Of a DNA stretch of 64,000 nt, positions 1 through 10,880 are shown piece after piece. The stretch comes from Macrotrachela quadricornifera (lineage: Eukaryota; Rotifera; Eurotatoria; Philodinida; Philodinidae), in NCBI GenBank assembly GCA_022393335.1, contig JAJEKB010020939.1, forward strand, positions 612,327 through 676,326, read 5' to 3'. The translations under genes and the position numbers were made by a program. Below the pieces are notes generated by a model. The model was not told the origin of the DNA. It saw only the letters and a program-made list of their open reading frames with translations, and did not search any database. Position 1 is the first letter of the stretch. Each line of letters begins with the position of its first letter.

Positions 1-116
1 GAATGATGACATGGAGTTGTAACAGGATCAATAAATGGCTCATTACATATGGCACATTTCAAATTACAGTCAATAGATTCTTCATTTTCATATTCATATT
101 CATTATTGGTTGCCAT
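1..116 (-). CDS. RING-finger protein, N-terminal fragment cut by window edge
   Basis: Reading leftwards from an ATG at 116, 38 codons stay open to the window edge. After an acidic leader rich in Glu, Tyr and Asn there is a CxxC pair (C-A-I-C), then a spacer ending in P-C-H-H. This is the first half of a C3HC4 RING finger of the TRAF/E3-ligase type (Cx2C, spacer, CxH). Zinc RINGs of this kind recruit E2 ubiquitin-conjugating enzymes. The second half and any downstream TRAF, WD or LRR region lie outside the window, so substrate and family cannot be stated. A U-box is less likely because the cysteines are present. Confidence 0.6.
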   Translation of the reverse strand, partial: MATNNEYEYENEESIDCNLKCAICNEPFIDPVTTPCHH

Positions 117-1950
117 TTCGATGAAATCTAAATATAAAGTATAATAGTTTACTATGCTTTTTTTTTGCTACAAGTCTTCTATGACATAATCATTTTCAGC
201 GACAAAAATGCACAAATAAAGGACAAAATCTACTTGAATGATTCATATGTAATGACGCATAGAAAAGAGCAAATTTTTATATTACATAGGAAGAAAAAAA
301 AATGATTTTTTCCTACCTTATCACATTTAGTAATACATCAGACTCCAGAAAGGTTACACTTTCGTTATCAGACTATAATATCATTTATGCATTTTATCTC
401 TAGTTTTGACAAAAAAAATTTTTCATTATGATTTAGGAACAAAAAAAATTCTAAATTTAATTTATAATCCAATGAAATATTTCTTATTGTGGGTATATTT
501 TTCGTTCTGAAAGTTGTAACATGTGCAGCCCTCTTTAATTTTTGTCATACTGATAGTTTGCCATTTGACGAATAATAAACTTGTCTCGAACCTGTCAATA
601 ATTGCTTCAATTTTCTTTTTATTATTTATTTTTTCATATATATATACTCGTAATATCTGATCTTATCATCGAACACAATTATTCATGATCAACGAATGAC
701 TCGAATAGTAGAAAGAACAAAAAAATATAACAGTATCACTATTATAATTATCATATGTATTAAATTTTTTCGACAATTCGTTTTCCATAAAAGCTATAAT
801 TTTTGTTCATCTAATGAAACTTATGGAATAAACTGATCTTTTTCAATGTCATACATCATCATGTTGGTATACGTGGAAACAGGTCTCTTTCTAGATGCAT
901 TATTAGTAATTTTAAGTAATTCATCGTAGAAGGTCTAGTAATTGTATATGACATTGTAGATATAAAACCATAGGGATCATTAGATACATTTTTAAGAATT
1001 GATATATAACTTATGAGTACTTTCTGTTTTTTTTTAGGAGAAAAGAGGAATCCATAAATAAATTGTACCGTTTTGTAGCCCTTGTTGTGATGCATCTATG
1101 AAGTACTTAAAAGTACTTGCTTTCAGTCTCTGTTTTTTTGAAAATAAAAGCTTTGATATAATATATTTCAGTGACTAAAAATTGAAATGCAAAATTGGGC
1201 CATCTATAATGCAACATCTATTATATTTACAATAGAAATCATTTTTCTCTGGATTGACAAAGAAGTATATCTCGGTTTTTATACTATATTTAATTTTATT
1301 ATATAGATACATGTATAATAAGAATTGTTTAGCTGGTAAATAAAAATTTATTTTGTGTTTGAATATAAAGAATAAACATCATTATTTCATTGTTTTTATT
1401 TTGTAAATCTTCTCTTTCAGTTATTGACATCATTTGCATCATTTAGATGACATTTGTTTTGTCGATTGTTATATTCTACGATTCATTCATCGTTATCTTT
1501 ATATATTTATTGTGAAAGCAGTACTTTTGCTGTGATCTTGATCGGTTTTCAACAGTATTATTGATTGTTAAGCTCAGCCAACAATCAAGATCTGCATCAT
1601 AACAGTTCAAATTTCTATTGAATAAAACAAAAGTGATTAAGAGTTAAAAACAAGGACTTTTGCTAGTTTTTGTTTTTGATTTAATCGTTCTTTTTTTTTA
1701 CATCATCTAGTTATATATGTGTGTGATATCATTGAAATCTATCGATGTATTTACTGCAATTCAAGTATGAAAGTTTTTGTATGAAGAGAGTGAATGAATT
1801 AAGTATAGAACAGAGATAAAATCAGTTTCATATTTATTTTTGTCTCAACTTACCTCAATAAGTATGATTAACATTATGTTCTGACTGTATATATATGTCA
1901 GTCTATTTGCAATATAAGACTTAGATTATAGTATTCAACTCGTTACTAGG
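117..1950. other. AT-rich intergenic region, no gene recognised
   Basis: About 1.8 kb of AT-rich DNA between the divergent RING gene and the first hydrolase gene. The short reading frames here have no recognisable protein signal. One local structure is visible: a 9-bp perfect hairpin at 1561-1588 (loop 10 nt) whose right arm overlaps a second 9-bp complement to 1534-1542, so two stems compete. The 3' part presumably holds the promoter of the gene starting at 1951. Confidence 0.5.
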
Positions 1951-3286
1951 ATGTTTTGCTTTTTGTTTATTATTGCTTTAATTAAAACAAATACGATTCA
2001 ATCCCAATGTCCTCCCACATCAGCATCGATTCAACATCTACTTGATGAAGCTTTTATTCCCGGAGCTGCAATAATAGTTGTAAATTCAAATGAAGTTATC
2101 TACCAACAAGCAGCCGGTTATCATGATCCTCCTATTTCAGAACATCGTCGTCCAATCAATGTTTCATCTTCAATTTTTACTTTAGCATCTATTTCAAAAA
2201 CATTTATTGCTGTAGCAGCTATGCAAATGGTTGAATTAAATCGTCTTAATCTTGACACAGATATCAATCAATACGTGTCACCTATTATAAAAATTATTCA
2301 TCCACATTATCCTAATGCTACAATTACCACTCGACATTTACTTTCACACACATCAGGTATTGGACCCAATCTTATAGAAGAACTTGAACATTATTTTCTT
2401 GGTGATAGTTATACACAAACTAACCTTGGTAATGTTATTCAGAAATATTTAAATAATAAAGTAAATTGGTTACCTATACCACCTGGTAATATAACATTTT
2501 ATTCAAATGTGGGTAGTAGTTTAGCTGCATTTATTATTGAACGTCTAGCTGGAATATCTTTTGAACGATATATTCAGGATAAAATATTAAAACCATTGAA
2601 TATTGATGAGAAAAAAGGAGGATATCGATTAAGTAATTTTCGGGCTAATAAACAGGCATTTGTCGATCATTTTATATATAATGCATCATGGCTTGAAACT
2701 TATCAACACATGGCACCACAGTTAAATATTTCTCGAGTAAGTTTCACCTAGTACAAAAGCAAATAAAGATATTTTTCTCGATGATTTGATTAGATCTAAA
2801 TGAGATTTTTGATATTTTTAGGCAGGAAATCTGTCAAATTGGTTGTATATTCCTTTGTTTAGTTCAAGCATATATCCATCTGGTTTTTTGCGTATGTCGG
2901 CACAATCACTTAGTCTATTTCTTCAATCATTTCTTAATAATTTTACAAATCTTTTACATAATACATCGTCAATGGAAGAAATGCTTCATGTTTTTCCTCA
3001 AGAAAGTTATATGAATTTATCGGACACTAAATATGGTCTTATATGGAATTGGCAAGTTCATGATGGACGACTTTTAGTTGGTCATCAGGGTTCACTACCT
3101 GGTATAACAAATATCATGATGGTAAATGAAAAAAGAAATTTAGGTATTATTATATTAACAAATGGTGATATTACACGAGCAGATCAACAAGCAAAACAAG
3201 TTAGAGAAACAGTATTTAAATTGATGAATCAACTATTTGATTGTTTTGAAACACCAAAAAATGTAGATTCAGATCAGCAATTTTAA
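1951..3286 (+). CDS. secreted beta-lactamase-like serine hydrolase 1 (two exons)
   Basis: Class C beta-lactamase/penicillin-binding-protein fold (Pfam Beta-lactamase, LACTB/esterase type). Exons are 1951-2736 and 2822-3286, split by an 85-bp GT-AG intron (gtaagt donor) in phase 0; joined length is 416 residues. Residues 1-19 form a hydrophobic signal peptide. The SxxK nucleophile is S80-I-S-K83, the YxN motif is Y184-S-N186, and the third-strand motif is H350-Q-G352, all in the usual order and spacing. In animals such proteins act as peptidases or esterases, not antibiotic resistance enzymes; the substrate is unknown. Without splicing the first exon would stop 5 codons after the donor, which supports the intron. 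A paralogue follows at 5481 on the same strand. Confidence 0.85.
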
Positions 3287-5480
3287 CAGCTCAATTTTTT
3301 GAACGTGTAGCTATCAATTTTTTAAGAGTCTATTTAAATTTGTATTTTTGTAGTTATCATAATGATCAATTTTTTATTGAAGGAAATGCGGATCAGCTCT
3401 CAATTTCTTAAGGAATTATCATTGCTCTGTTGATTTAGTTCCTTGGCAGTCTAGAAATTTTCATTTCTCAGTCCTTGGACACTGCTGAATCATTATTCTA
3501 TGATCTCTAGTTACAGTCACAGATTAAGTTCTTCGTAAGCAATAAATTGGTAAAAAAAACTGTGATCTTGCTTATATTTAAAATCATATAAGGGCGTGTA
3601 ATGTCTATGTGTTACTCTTAAGAATCCAACGAATGGTTAGCGGAATCGTTGCGGTATCGATAAAATGAGCACTTTTTTTCACAATATTGTCCCACATTTC
3701 GCTAGTGGTTCACATTTTGAAGGTCTAAAAACTCTATCAGACAAGCTAAATTCACGATAACTCTCTTTCTTCTTTATATTAAAAATGAATCTGCAAAGGT
3801 TGAATATGATTTTTATGGATTGTCAATAAAACTTTTTCCAGATTATGTAGTATCAATATACAAACTATTGCATTTTGTATAAATCAGCATCTTATGCATC
3901 CCTGCATTTTATTTTATGAAATAATGTAAAAGAAATTCTTCATGTTATTCAAGAATATAAAGTTTATTATTCAAAGATAATTGTATTAGGTTTTTCAATA
4001 GTATGGTTGAGGAGGCGAACCTACGCTAAGTCTAACGCTGAATAAGTTGTTACTCTACTGATCATAATATTTGAGTGTTATATGGTGGCTCTGTATGGTC
4101 CATCGTTTAGATTCGTGGATGATATAATTGTTATAGTGTGAGGTCATATTGTCTGTAAACGCGTTACAATTTTTAATATGATTACATAGAAGCAACTGTC
4201 GCATAATGAACAGACACATGTATTCAATTTATTTTTAATAGAAGACATTTAAAATTAATTCTATTAATAATTTATTTATTGATAAAAAAGTAATATTAAT
4301 TCTTTATTCGAAAAAGATTTTTGTTTTGTCTTGTCAAATTTGAACAATTTTTCTATTTCTATGAGAGATTTTTAAATCATATGAACATCTAATCAACACG
4401 AATCTGAGATTTGTACAACTATTTAAATAAATAATCTGTATTAATTAAATTAGTTTACATAAAATCAACGTTAGTATTTTACGAAACAAAATGACTCAAT
4501 ATCCTATAAATATCAAATTTAAAATACATCACAAATATGCATGAATAATGTTTGTAAAGAATCGTCATTATAAAGTGCACAACAATCAAATAATAGATCT
4601 ATTCATAAATCAGGCACCAATATTCTTGAATTATTCAATGGATGAAGTCTATGGTGTTAGCGGACTGTTATGATATTGCCATAAAATGCTTCCTTCCATA
4701 GATGATCTCATATGTTTTCATTGAACAATATCGAAATATTTTTATTGGTATTTTGTCTACGAAATAAAGTTAAACCAAAATTGTCAATAAAAACATCCAT
4801 TGCATTCATATCTTTTTTTTGCTTTATCTGTTAGTGTAGTCATTTATTAAACAGCTTGATAATATAAAGCGAAAATAAAATGAATCAATGTCAATATCTT
4901 TTCGTAAGAGAAGAGTTTCGTTGATGAAAATATTTATTCAATTTTTTTAAACATTAATACTTTTTCTGAAGTTTTCATTAAGAACCAATCAAAAAAACGG
5001 ACAACATTGTTGAACATCATTTTAAGATTTTTTAAATTGTTTTTAGTTATTTCGTTGAAGAAAAAGCTGTACAGTGAGTACGAAATAGAGTGTGAGATCT
5101 TTTAGAATAATTAAATAGCAGTCGGTATACTAATTCATATTTCGTTTTGAAAAAATTGATTGGCGAAAAATATACATATTTAGTATAAAAAAAGCTGCAG
5201 AATACCAATCCAAAATTTGATTGATCACATTGCGTTTATTAATAGGTCAAAAAAAAAAGTTATCGAGAAAAAACATTCATTCAAAGAATTTTTCTTATTC
5301 AATATGGTGTTTTGAAAAGTTCAAACTTTTTCTTTCTTTAGTATCGAGATAAAGAAATCTATGACGTTGTGCAAATATTATTGTTTTTTTCATCATTATA
5401 GTCAAGACAAGTATGATATAAATTGATATGCACAAACATTTTTTTCTATCTATGTATTATCGTATCTTAAAATAATAATA
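3287..5480. other. AT-rich intergenic region, no gene recognised
   Basis: About 2.2 kb between the two hydrolase genes. No coding signal, transposase relic or clear terminal repeats were found; only A/T homopolymer runs. The 3' end should contain the promoter of the second hydrolase gene. Confidence 0.5.
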
Positions 5481-6743
5481 ATGTATTATCAACATATAAA
5501 TCTATTGAAAGTAATTTTAATCATCTGTTGTATTCAACAATTTAGAAAGTATGCAGTCAATGCTAATGATGATGATATTACTAGTGAATTAGAACGTATT
5601 CGTGTATTGAGACACATGCCTGGTTTATCTGCATTAGTTTTAAAAAAAGGTCAAATTGTAGCACAAGCAGCAGTTGGTTATCGTCGACAAGGTTATCCAT
5701 TACCTCTTCTTATGACAGATCCTGTAAATATTGGTTCGTGTAGTAAATGGATGACGGCTACGTTAGCTGGACGTTTAGTTGATCGAAAACTTCTATCATG
5801 GACCACTCAAGTGCACGAATGTTTTCCTAATTATAATATTTTCAATAGTGCTTTTCGAAATGCTACTTTAGAACAATTATTATCACATCGTGCTGGTGTC
5901 CAACAAACTCCAACTTTCTACAAGAATCATATCGCAGAATTTATTGCGCAACAAGGTAATATCACTCAAATTCGTCTATGGGTTGCTGAAACTGTTCTAA
6001 AAGATGAACCTGAAGTTAAACCTGGTGAATATCTCTATTCTAATCAAGGATATACAGTTGCAGCTGTTATGATGGAACATGTTACAGGTCAAGATTGGGA
6101 AACATTAATACGTGAACATGTTTTTGTTCCATTAAAAATGGATACAGCTATGATTGGTTCAGTTTATGATGATACTATTCCTCCTAAAGGAGCAGTTGGT
6201 CATGAAATACTTCCCAATCAAACAATACCCATTCCACGTCCAATGCTTGTTCCTCATATATATCATATAGAGAAAGCATCGTCAGGTCCTAGTGGTTTCA
6301 TTGCTTGTACACTTCATGACTGGGCTAAATTCTTACATGCACATGTTATAGGTGATATTACTGGGTATTTGAGTATGGATACAGCAGCTAAATTGAAACG
6401 TCCATATATAGGTGTTGAAGGATATGGTTTAGGAGTTATAGTATATAATCGTACATGGGCAACACCTGGTCAAGCTTTAATACATGATGGAGATAGTTTT
6501 GGTCAAAATACAATATTTTTAATGACACCTGGACGAGATGTAATTGTTGTCATCTATGTCAATTGTCGATCAGAAGATGGTTGGTCCGGCAAGGCTTTAA
6601 ATGATGCTGCTGATTTCCTTGTACTAAAATATACTAATAATACTATCAATAGTTCAACGAAGATCAAATTGACTGTTTTCATTTCATCGTACTCGATTGT
6701 TTTTCTTTACATATATAAATATTTTTTCATACATTTTCATTAA
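5481..6743 (+). CDS. secreted or anchored beta-lactamase-like serine hydrolase 2
   Basis: Intronless 420-residue member of the same beta-lactamase/class C PBP family. Residues 8-20 are hydrophobic (signal peptide or anchor). Catalytic motifs: S86-C-S-K89 (SxxK), Y186-S-N188 (YxN) and H335-D-G337 (HxG). A stretch of C-terminal hydrophobic residues (about 393-418) suggests a second membrane segment or a GPI-anchor signal, a difference from hydrolase 1. The two proteins are clearly divergent, so the tandem pair is old or assembled from different sources; the family is widespread in bacteria and has many copies in bdelloids. A polyadenylation hexamer lies 23 bp past the stop. The exact reaction (peptidase, esterase, transacylase) cannot be told from sequence. 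Confidence 0.85.
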   Translation: MYYQHINLLKVILIICCIQQFRKYAVNANDDDITSELERIRVLRHMPGLSALVLKKGQIVAQAAVGYRRQGYPLPLLMTDPVNIGSCSKWMTATLAGRLVDRKLLSWTTQVHECFPNYNIFNSAFRNATLEQLLSHRAGVQQTPTFYKNHIAEFIAQQGNITQIRLWVAETVLKDEPEVKPGEYLYSNQGYTVAAVMMEHVTGQDWETLIREHVFVPLKMDTAMIGSVYDDTIPPKGAVGHEILPNQTIPIPRPMLVPHIYHIEKASSGPSGFIACTLHDWAKFLHAHVIGDITGYLSMDTAAKLKRPYIGVEGYGLGVIVYNRTWATPGQALIHDGDSFGQNTIFLMTPGRDVIVVIYVNCRSEDGWSGKALNDAADFLVLKYTNNTINSSTKIKLTVFISSYSIVFLYIYKYFFIHFH

Positions 6744-6765
6744 TTTATTCATCAAAACTTATTTT

Positions 6766-6771
6766 AATAAA
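6766..6771 (+). terminator. polyadenylation signal of hydrolase 2
   Basis: AATAAA 23 bp downstream of the stop codon at 6743, in the position expected for a short animal 3' UTR. Confidence 0.5.
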
Positions 6772-7024
6772 TAGTTTTTGACTATAGAAAGCCACATATA
6801 TAAATTTTCCGCCAAAAACTAATCGACTATCTCTTCAAAAGATTCTTTTCTTGTCATTTCTGTTTTACATTCTTCTCGATGTTTCTATGTTAAGGTGATG
6901 GCTTGGAATTTTTTTTCCTTTGATATTCAGATAACTTTTAATACGAATGTTCTCTATATTCATAAGGGAAAATGTATTTTTTTCATAGACGGATGTTTTC
7001 AGTGAATATAGTACGTTTGCTTCT

Positions 7025-7216
7025 ATGGTGTTATTCGAAGCTTCGAGACGTCTTCAAGATGAATATGTATCATCAACATTGACTATAAATCAACTTGATC
7101 GTCTCTTTGAAGATTTTATTTTCTCTCTCGAAACAATTTCTGTTTGTCTCGGACTTTGTTCTACTGCATTAAATGAAAATGCACCCGGTGATCGACATCC
7201 AGAACTTGATGTTTAA
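7025..7216 (+). CDS. short hypothetical reading frame, possible gene remnant
   Basis: A 63-codon frame with codon use and amino-acid composition more like coding DNA than its surroundings: amphipathic start (E-A-S-R-R-L-Q-D-E-Y), a Leu/Phe-rich centre and an acidic, Pro-containing tail ending G-D-R-H-P-E-L-D-V. A pyrimidine tract with cag lies just upstream at about 6994-7002, so it could be a terminal exon, but no partner exon is visible upstream. I do not recognise the family. It may be the last exon of a lost gene or chance. Confidence 0.25.
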   Translation: MVLFEASRRLQDEYVSSTLTINQLDRLFEDFIFSLETISVCLGLCSTALNENAPGDRHPELDV

Positions 7217-7324
7217 TCAATCTTATTTGTCGTCAATACTTCTCGAAATGAACTAGAAAATGGTGATTTCTCTCGAGATAGTCAGAATGTATAAAAGGAA
7301 TGGAAGTTAGATGTAAAACAAAGG

Positions 7325-7395
7325 TGTCCATCGCGGCAGTATTCAAAAAAAAACTACCGCGTTGTTGCAGGAACACACCACTGTCGCGATGGACA
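7325..7395. repeat. 71-bp imperfect palindrome
   Basis: Arms 7325-7340 (tgtccatcgcggcagt) and 7380-7395 are reverse complements with one mismatch in 16 bp. The 39-nt interior can form a competing stem (7333-7340 against the ctaccgc region near 7355-7361). It stands out by GC content from the AT-rich surroundings. It could be a very short MITE, or a transcribed hairpin between two gene ends. Confidence 0.55.
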
Positions 7396-7527
7396 TTTCT
7401 GATGTAAAATATAAGAAGGATGACGGTGGGATGAGCATATCCTCTCTTTGATCATACACATCCACACTCTGCGGAACTTTTTAATTCTGTTAAAAGTTAG
7501 TTTAATTAGAAAGGTTCTATTAAGAAA

Positions 7528-7560
7528 TGAAATAAAATATTTTATTTTATTTTATTTTAT
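7528..7560. repeat. (TTTTA)n simple repeat carrying minus-strand poly(A) signals
   Basis: A short array of TTTTA/TTTA units. On the minus strand it supplies several AATAAA hexamers about 55-80 bp past the stop codon of the F-box gene ending at 7617, so it probably doubles as that gene's polyadenylation region. Confidence 0.5.
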
Positions 7561-7616
7561 TGAAAAATATGATAATGTTCATAAGCCATAGATCTTCTAT
7601 GATAAACAATGTATTG

Positions 7617-9742
7617 TTAAAGCCAGATTTGAATCTCTTTGGTAGAACATCGGAAATGGTAAGGTCGACTAAGTGGATATCGATGTAGTTGTCGTCGGAT
7701 TAAATGTGGGAAACAAGGTGTATCAGACATGTCCATATTAGAAAAATTTATATTAAGCCAAACGAGTTGTTGTAAATGGTCAACGATGAAATAAATAAGA
7801 TTAACAATCCGTTTTGTAGATTTTTTTTTCCCATCAATAATACGAGAGGGTTTCCATCGGCAGTAAGGATATGAATCAAAAATAGTAAATGAAAGTGTTT
7901 TCAAACTAGAAAATTGATTCGACAATAGTATACAGAAACGTTGAACATTTTGTAATGTCCATGATACATCGAAGATCTTCAGTGATTTTATCTAATCAAT
8001 AGAAAATATATTTCAATTATAATAGATTTTAAAAGAAGATTTTCTTTGTGACTAAAATTTCTTACTTGTTGATTGATAGACGTTCCGAAATAATCTTTAT
8101 TATGCAGTATCGTACGAAATAAAACTCCTTTATCATCAGATATATCTAATGTATGTACATTGTAAGCTATTTTCAATATTGATTGTAATGTATGTTGAGT
8201 AATAACATCACTATGATTGATTTCAATACGTGTTAATAACGTCCACGGTAATAACGACGATATCGAACTTTGAATATTGCCAAGATCTCGAATATATTTG
8301 CTCCTTTTAAAGCCAAACAAAGATAATGTATTTATTCGAGGAAATAAATTCATTATATCAGTCGACGTTTCACTAAATCTAAATAAGATAGAAAAAGAAA
8401 GAGATCAGATTGATTTTCTTCATAAGTGTTAACTTTTTCTATGTACTTTTGAAGATTTGTAGAAAATATATATGGTGTAACAACTCTGTCATTATATGGA
8501 AAAGTATATATCATAAAACAATGACATGTATGACTAATACCATGATTTTCATATTCTTGAATAAAAACTTTCGGTCTTTGTCGATGAATAAATGGAACTT
8601 TTAAAAATGAATTGAAAATTAATTTATCTTGTAAATCGTCTTCAACTTTTAATAATAGACTAAGATTATATGTTGCCATTGGTTTAAGACAATCAATACA
8701 TAATTGTTGAATAATATCACCTGATATAATCAATGAATCAGATATTAACATATATGCTTCTAATTTTAATGACAAATGATCAAGTTGACCAAAAATGGAC
8801 GATAGTAGTGCAACCATTCGACGAAAACTTATGTTATCCAAACAGTTTATACTCAGACGAGACAAATATCGAAGATGATGCGCATTAATGGTAACAGGTA
8901 ATCTTAAATAATTCATAGAAATAATTATTTCTGTACATATAATAGTATTTACATACGTGATTCTATTATCATCCTCATGATCATCCCGATCTCTTATGGT
9001 AAAAGAAAGATTTTCAATGAATGGTATACATAATAGTAAACTTTCGAGAAACTCTACCGTATGTATACCAATAGTTAAAGTTCGAAGTTGATTTAGATTT
9101 AATAAATTGGATAAAAAAATTTCATATTTCAATGAATAATTTCCTATAGAATTCATATGTCTGTCATCATAATTAAATGGAAGTCGACAAGTCTTCAGCA
9201 AAGGCATTCGTGAACAAACCTTTAATAAAATAAAATAAATTTCATATGAAATCTAGAAATATTAGCTCACTTCTTACTTTAACTAGATAAATTCCTTCAT
9301 TCTGTAGACGATTAAATGGATTAGAAGGTGATACATCAATTAATAAAGTATGCAATTGTTTTACTAAATCATTACGTAAGAGTTTATCAAATACATGTGG
9401 TTCGATGTCAATTAAATGTAAACGTTGAAGTAATTTCATTTGATGATGTGGAAAAGAAGATGAGATGAGTGACCATCCACTAATCGTATTCGTTAAAGTT
9501 ACGCGTAATGAGACAGTACGACTTCCTATTAACTTCAACACGTTATGGCAATAATCTTTAAACATCAATAATGACATTATTGATCCATTAATATGAATAT
9601 TCCACAAATATTCATTTGTTATCACTCTTGAGAAATGTTTATTTAAGGAGAAAAACGATTGAAGAATATCAATTGGAGACAAATAACGAAATATCTCATA
9701 AAAAATATCATTAGGCAAAATTTCAAAAGAACTAACATCCAT
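7617..9742 (-). CDS. F-box/LRR-like protein 1 (four exons)
   Basis: Substrate-recognition type F-box protein, expected to join an SCF ubiquitin ligase through Skp1. Exons by splice sites and frame: 9742-9278, 9219-8447, 8378-8066, 7991-7617; introns of 58, 68 and 74 bp are all GT-AG and keep one frame of 641 residues. The F-box is at about residues 6-45 (L-P-N-D-I-F-Y-E-I-F-R-Y-L-S, then ...F-S-L-N-K-H-F). The rest is Leu/Ile-rich with repeated motifs such as L-x-x-L-x-L and F-P-R-I-N-T-L-S-L, as in degenerate leucine-rich repeats of bdelloid F-box families. The donor at 8446 is chosen because it alone restores frame into exon 3; other start points inside exon 2 would leave a stop. A paralogue lies at 34405-36679. 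Target unknown. Confidence 0.8.
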
Positions 9743-10190
9743 GTTTCTTGTTCTTCTTTACTGTATAGATATGAATAGAGTTATATATCTATATATATGA
9801 AGAAGAATGTGTGTGTGTCTGGGTACTTCTTCAGGTTACGCGCGATCAATACAATTAAGAACGAAAGAAAAGGAAAAAAATTATATTAGTGCACACATTC
9901 GACATATCGTATAAACATATATAAAAATGATGCTTATAATAAAGTGTGATAAAAATTGATCGAACGTGTTCTGTTCCTCTTTCTGTATATACATATATAT
10001 TTTTTTCTATCACGCAGTGAGATGACTATTATTTTTTCGCGTTATCCTCACCTTGATTTCTGTGCGTGATCATAAATATTTACTACTTTCTCTCTCTCTC
10101 TCTGATCATTGTTCTCATGACATCGTGAACACTTTTTTCTCTCTGCCTTTGGTCATCTCTAAAAATCGTTGCTATTGTTGAGAAAAAAGA
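9743..10190. other. intergenic region with microsatellites
   Basis: Contains TG and TC runs (about 9805-9815 and 10090-10102) and a motif tatatatgaagaagaatgtg at about 9792 that recurs in diverged form at about 11177 and 11580. These look like pieces of one dispersed repeat family. No gene seen. Confidence 0.4.
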
Positions 10191-10880
10191 TGGTTATTCC
10201 AACAAGTGTGTAATAATTGCGAACTTCAAAATCTCTTATCTTCTTCTTCTTCTTCTACTGTTCCACCTCTTGATGAAATCAGCATTTGTGAATGGGTAGA
10301 ACTGACCTCTAGACAGGAAAAATTAATTAAGTTCTGTCAAACAATTGGATTACCTGCGAAGCATAAGAACACTTCGTGACAATACTTCCTTTAGTCATTC
10401 AAAATTAACACTTCAGCAAGTGCTGGGTCTTATGTATTATTGGTCACAAGGTTTTGATTCTCATATTTATATAGCTCGTCACTATGGGATTACAAGAGAC
10501 GCCACCATCATTGATTGGAAGAACTTTATACGAGATATATACGTGGAACATTGTCTTAAATATCCAGTGATGATTGGTGGTGTCAGTCATATTGTGAAGA
10601 TCGATGAGAGTGCATAGGCAATGCGAAAATATAATAAACGGTAATTTCGCACTTCTTTCTACTTACTAGATCTATCCTTATCTTCTTAACAGGCGCTCAG
10701 TCAGTGTCCAGCGGAATATGAGCACAAGACCGCGAACCATTCCCTGCACTTTGTCGATCCTGATACACATATACATACTCAACATGTAGAGAATATGTGG
10801 ATGTGTATTGAGAGAAAGAAGAAACAAAAGATGGGGCAGCGCAGTTTTCTTCTACATATTCATTTGACTGAGTTCATGTA
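10191..10880 (+). pseudogene. Merlin/IS1016-type (DDE, ISXO2-like) transposase relic
   Basis: The block at 10345-10617 reads as the first half of an ISXO2-like/Merlin transposase: L-T-L-Q-Q-V-L-G-L-M-Y-Y-W, then T-I-I-D-W (family: vvdWysfcRe), I-G-G, and I-D-E-S (family IDES, first catalytic Asp), then after an in-frame stop M-R-K-Y-N-K-R. The C-terminal signature is found at about 10705-10880: H-S-L-H-F-V-D-P, T-Q-H-V-E-N-M-W and L-T-E-F-M-stop-R-R-K (family efmWRR, Trp codon turned to stop). The centre, which should hold the remaining catalytic residues, is missing. The upstream piece from 10191 is in another frame, so a frameshift is present as well. Non-functional. Confidence 0.7.

Noticed and set aside
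859..1095. 78-codon minus-strand frame
   Set aside because: Biased by AT-rich words and lysine runs; no domain, splice partner or coding-like codon pattern.
1951..6743. Antibiotic-resistance beta-lactamases
   Set aside because: The fold and SxxK motif are shared with eukaryotic LACTB-like peptidases and esterases; nothing points to antibiotic hydrolysis.
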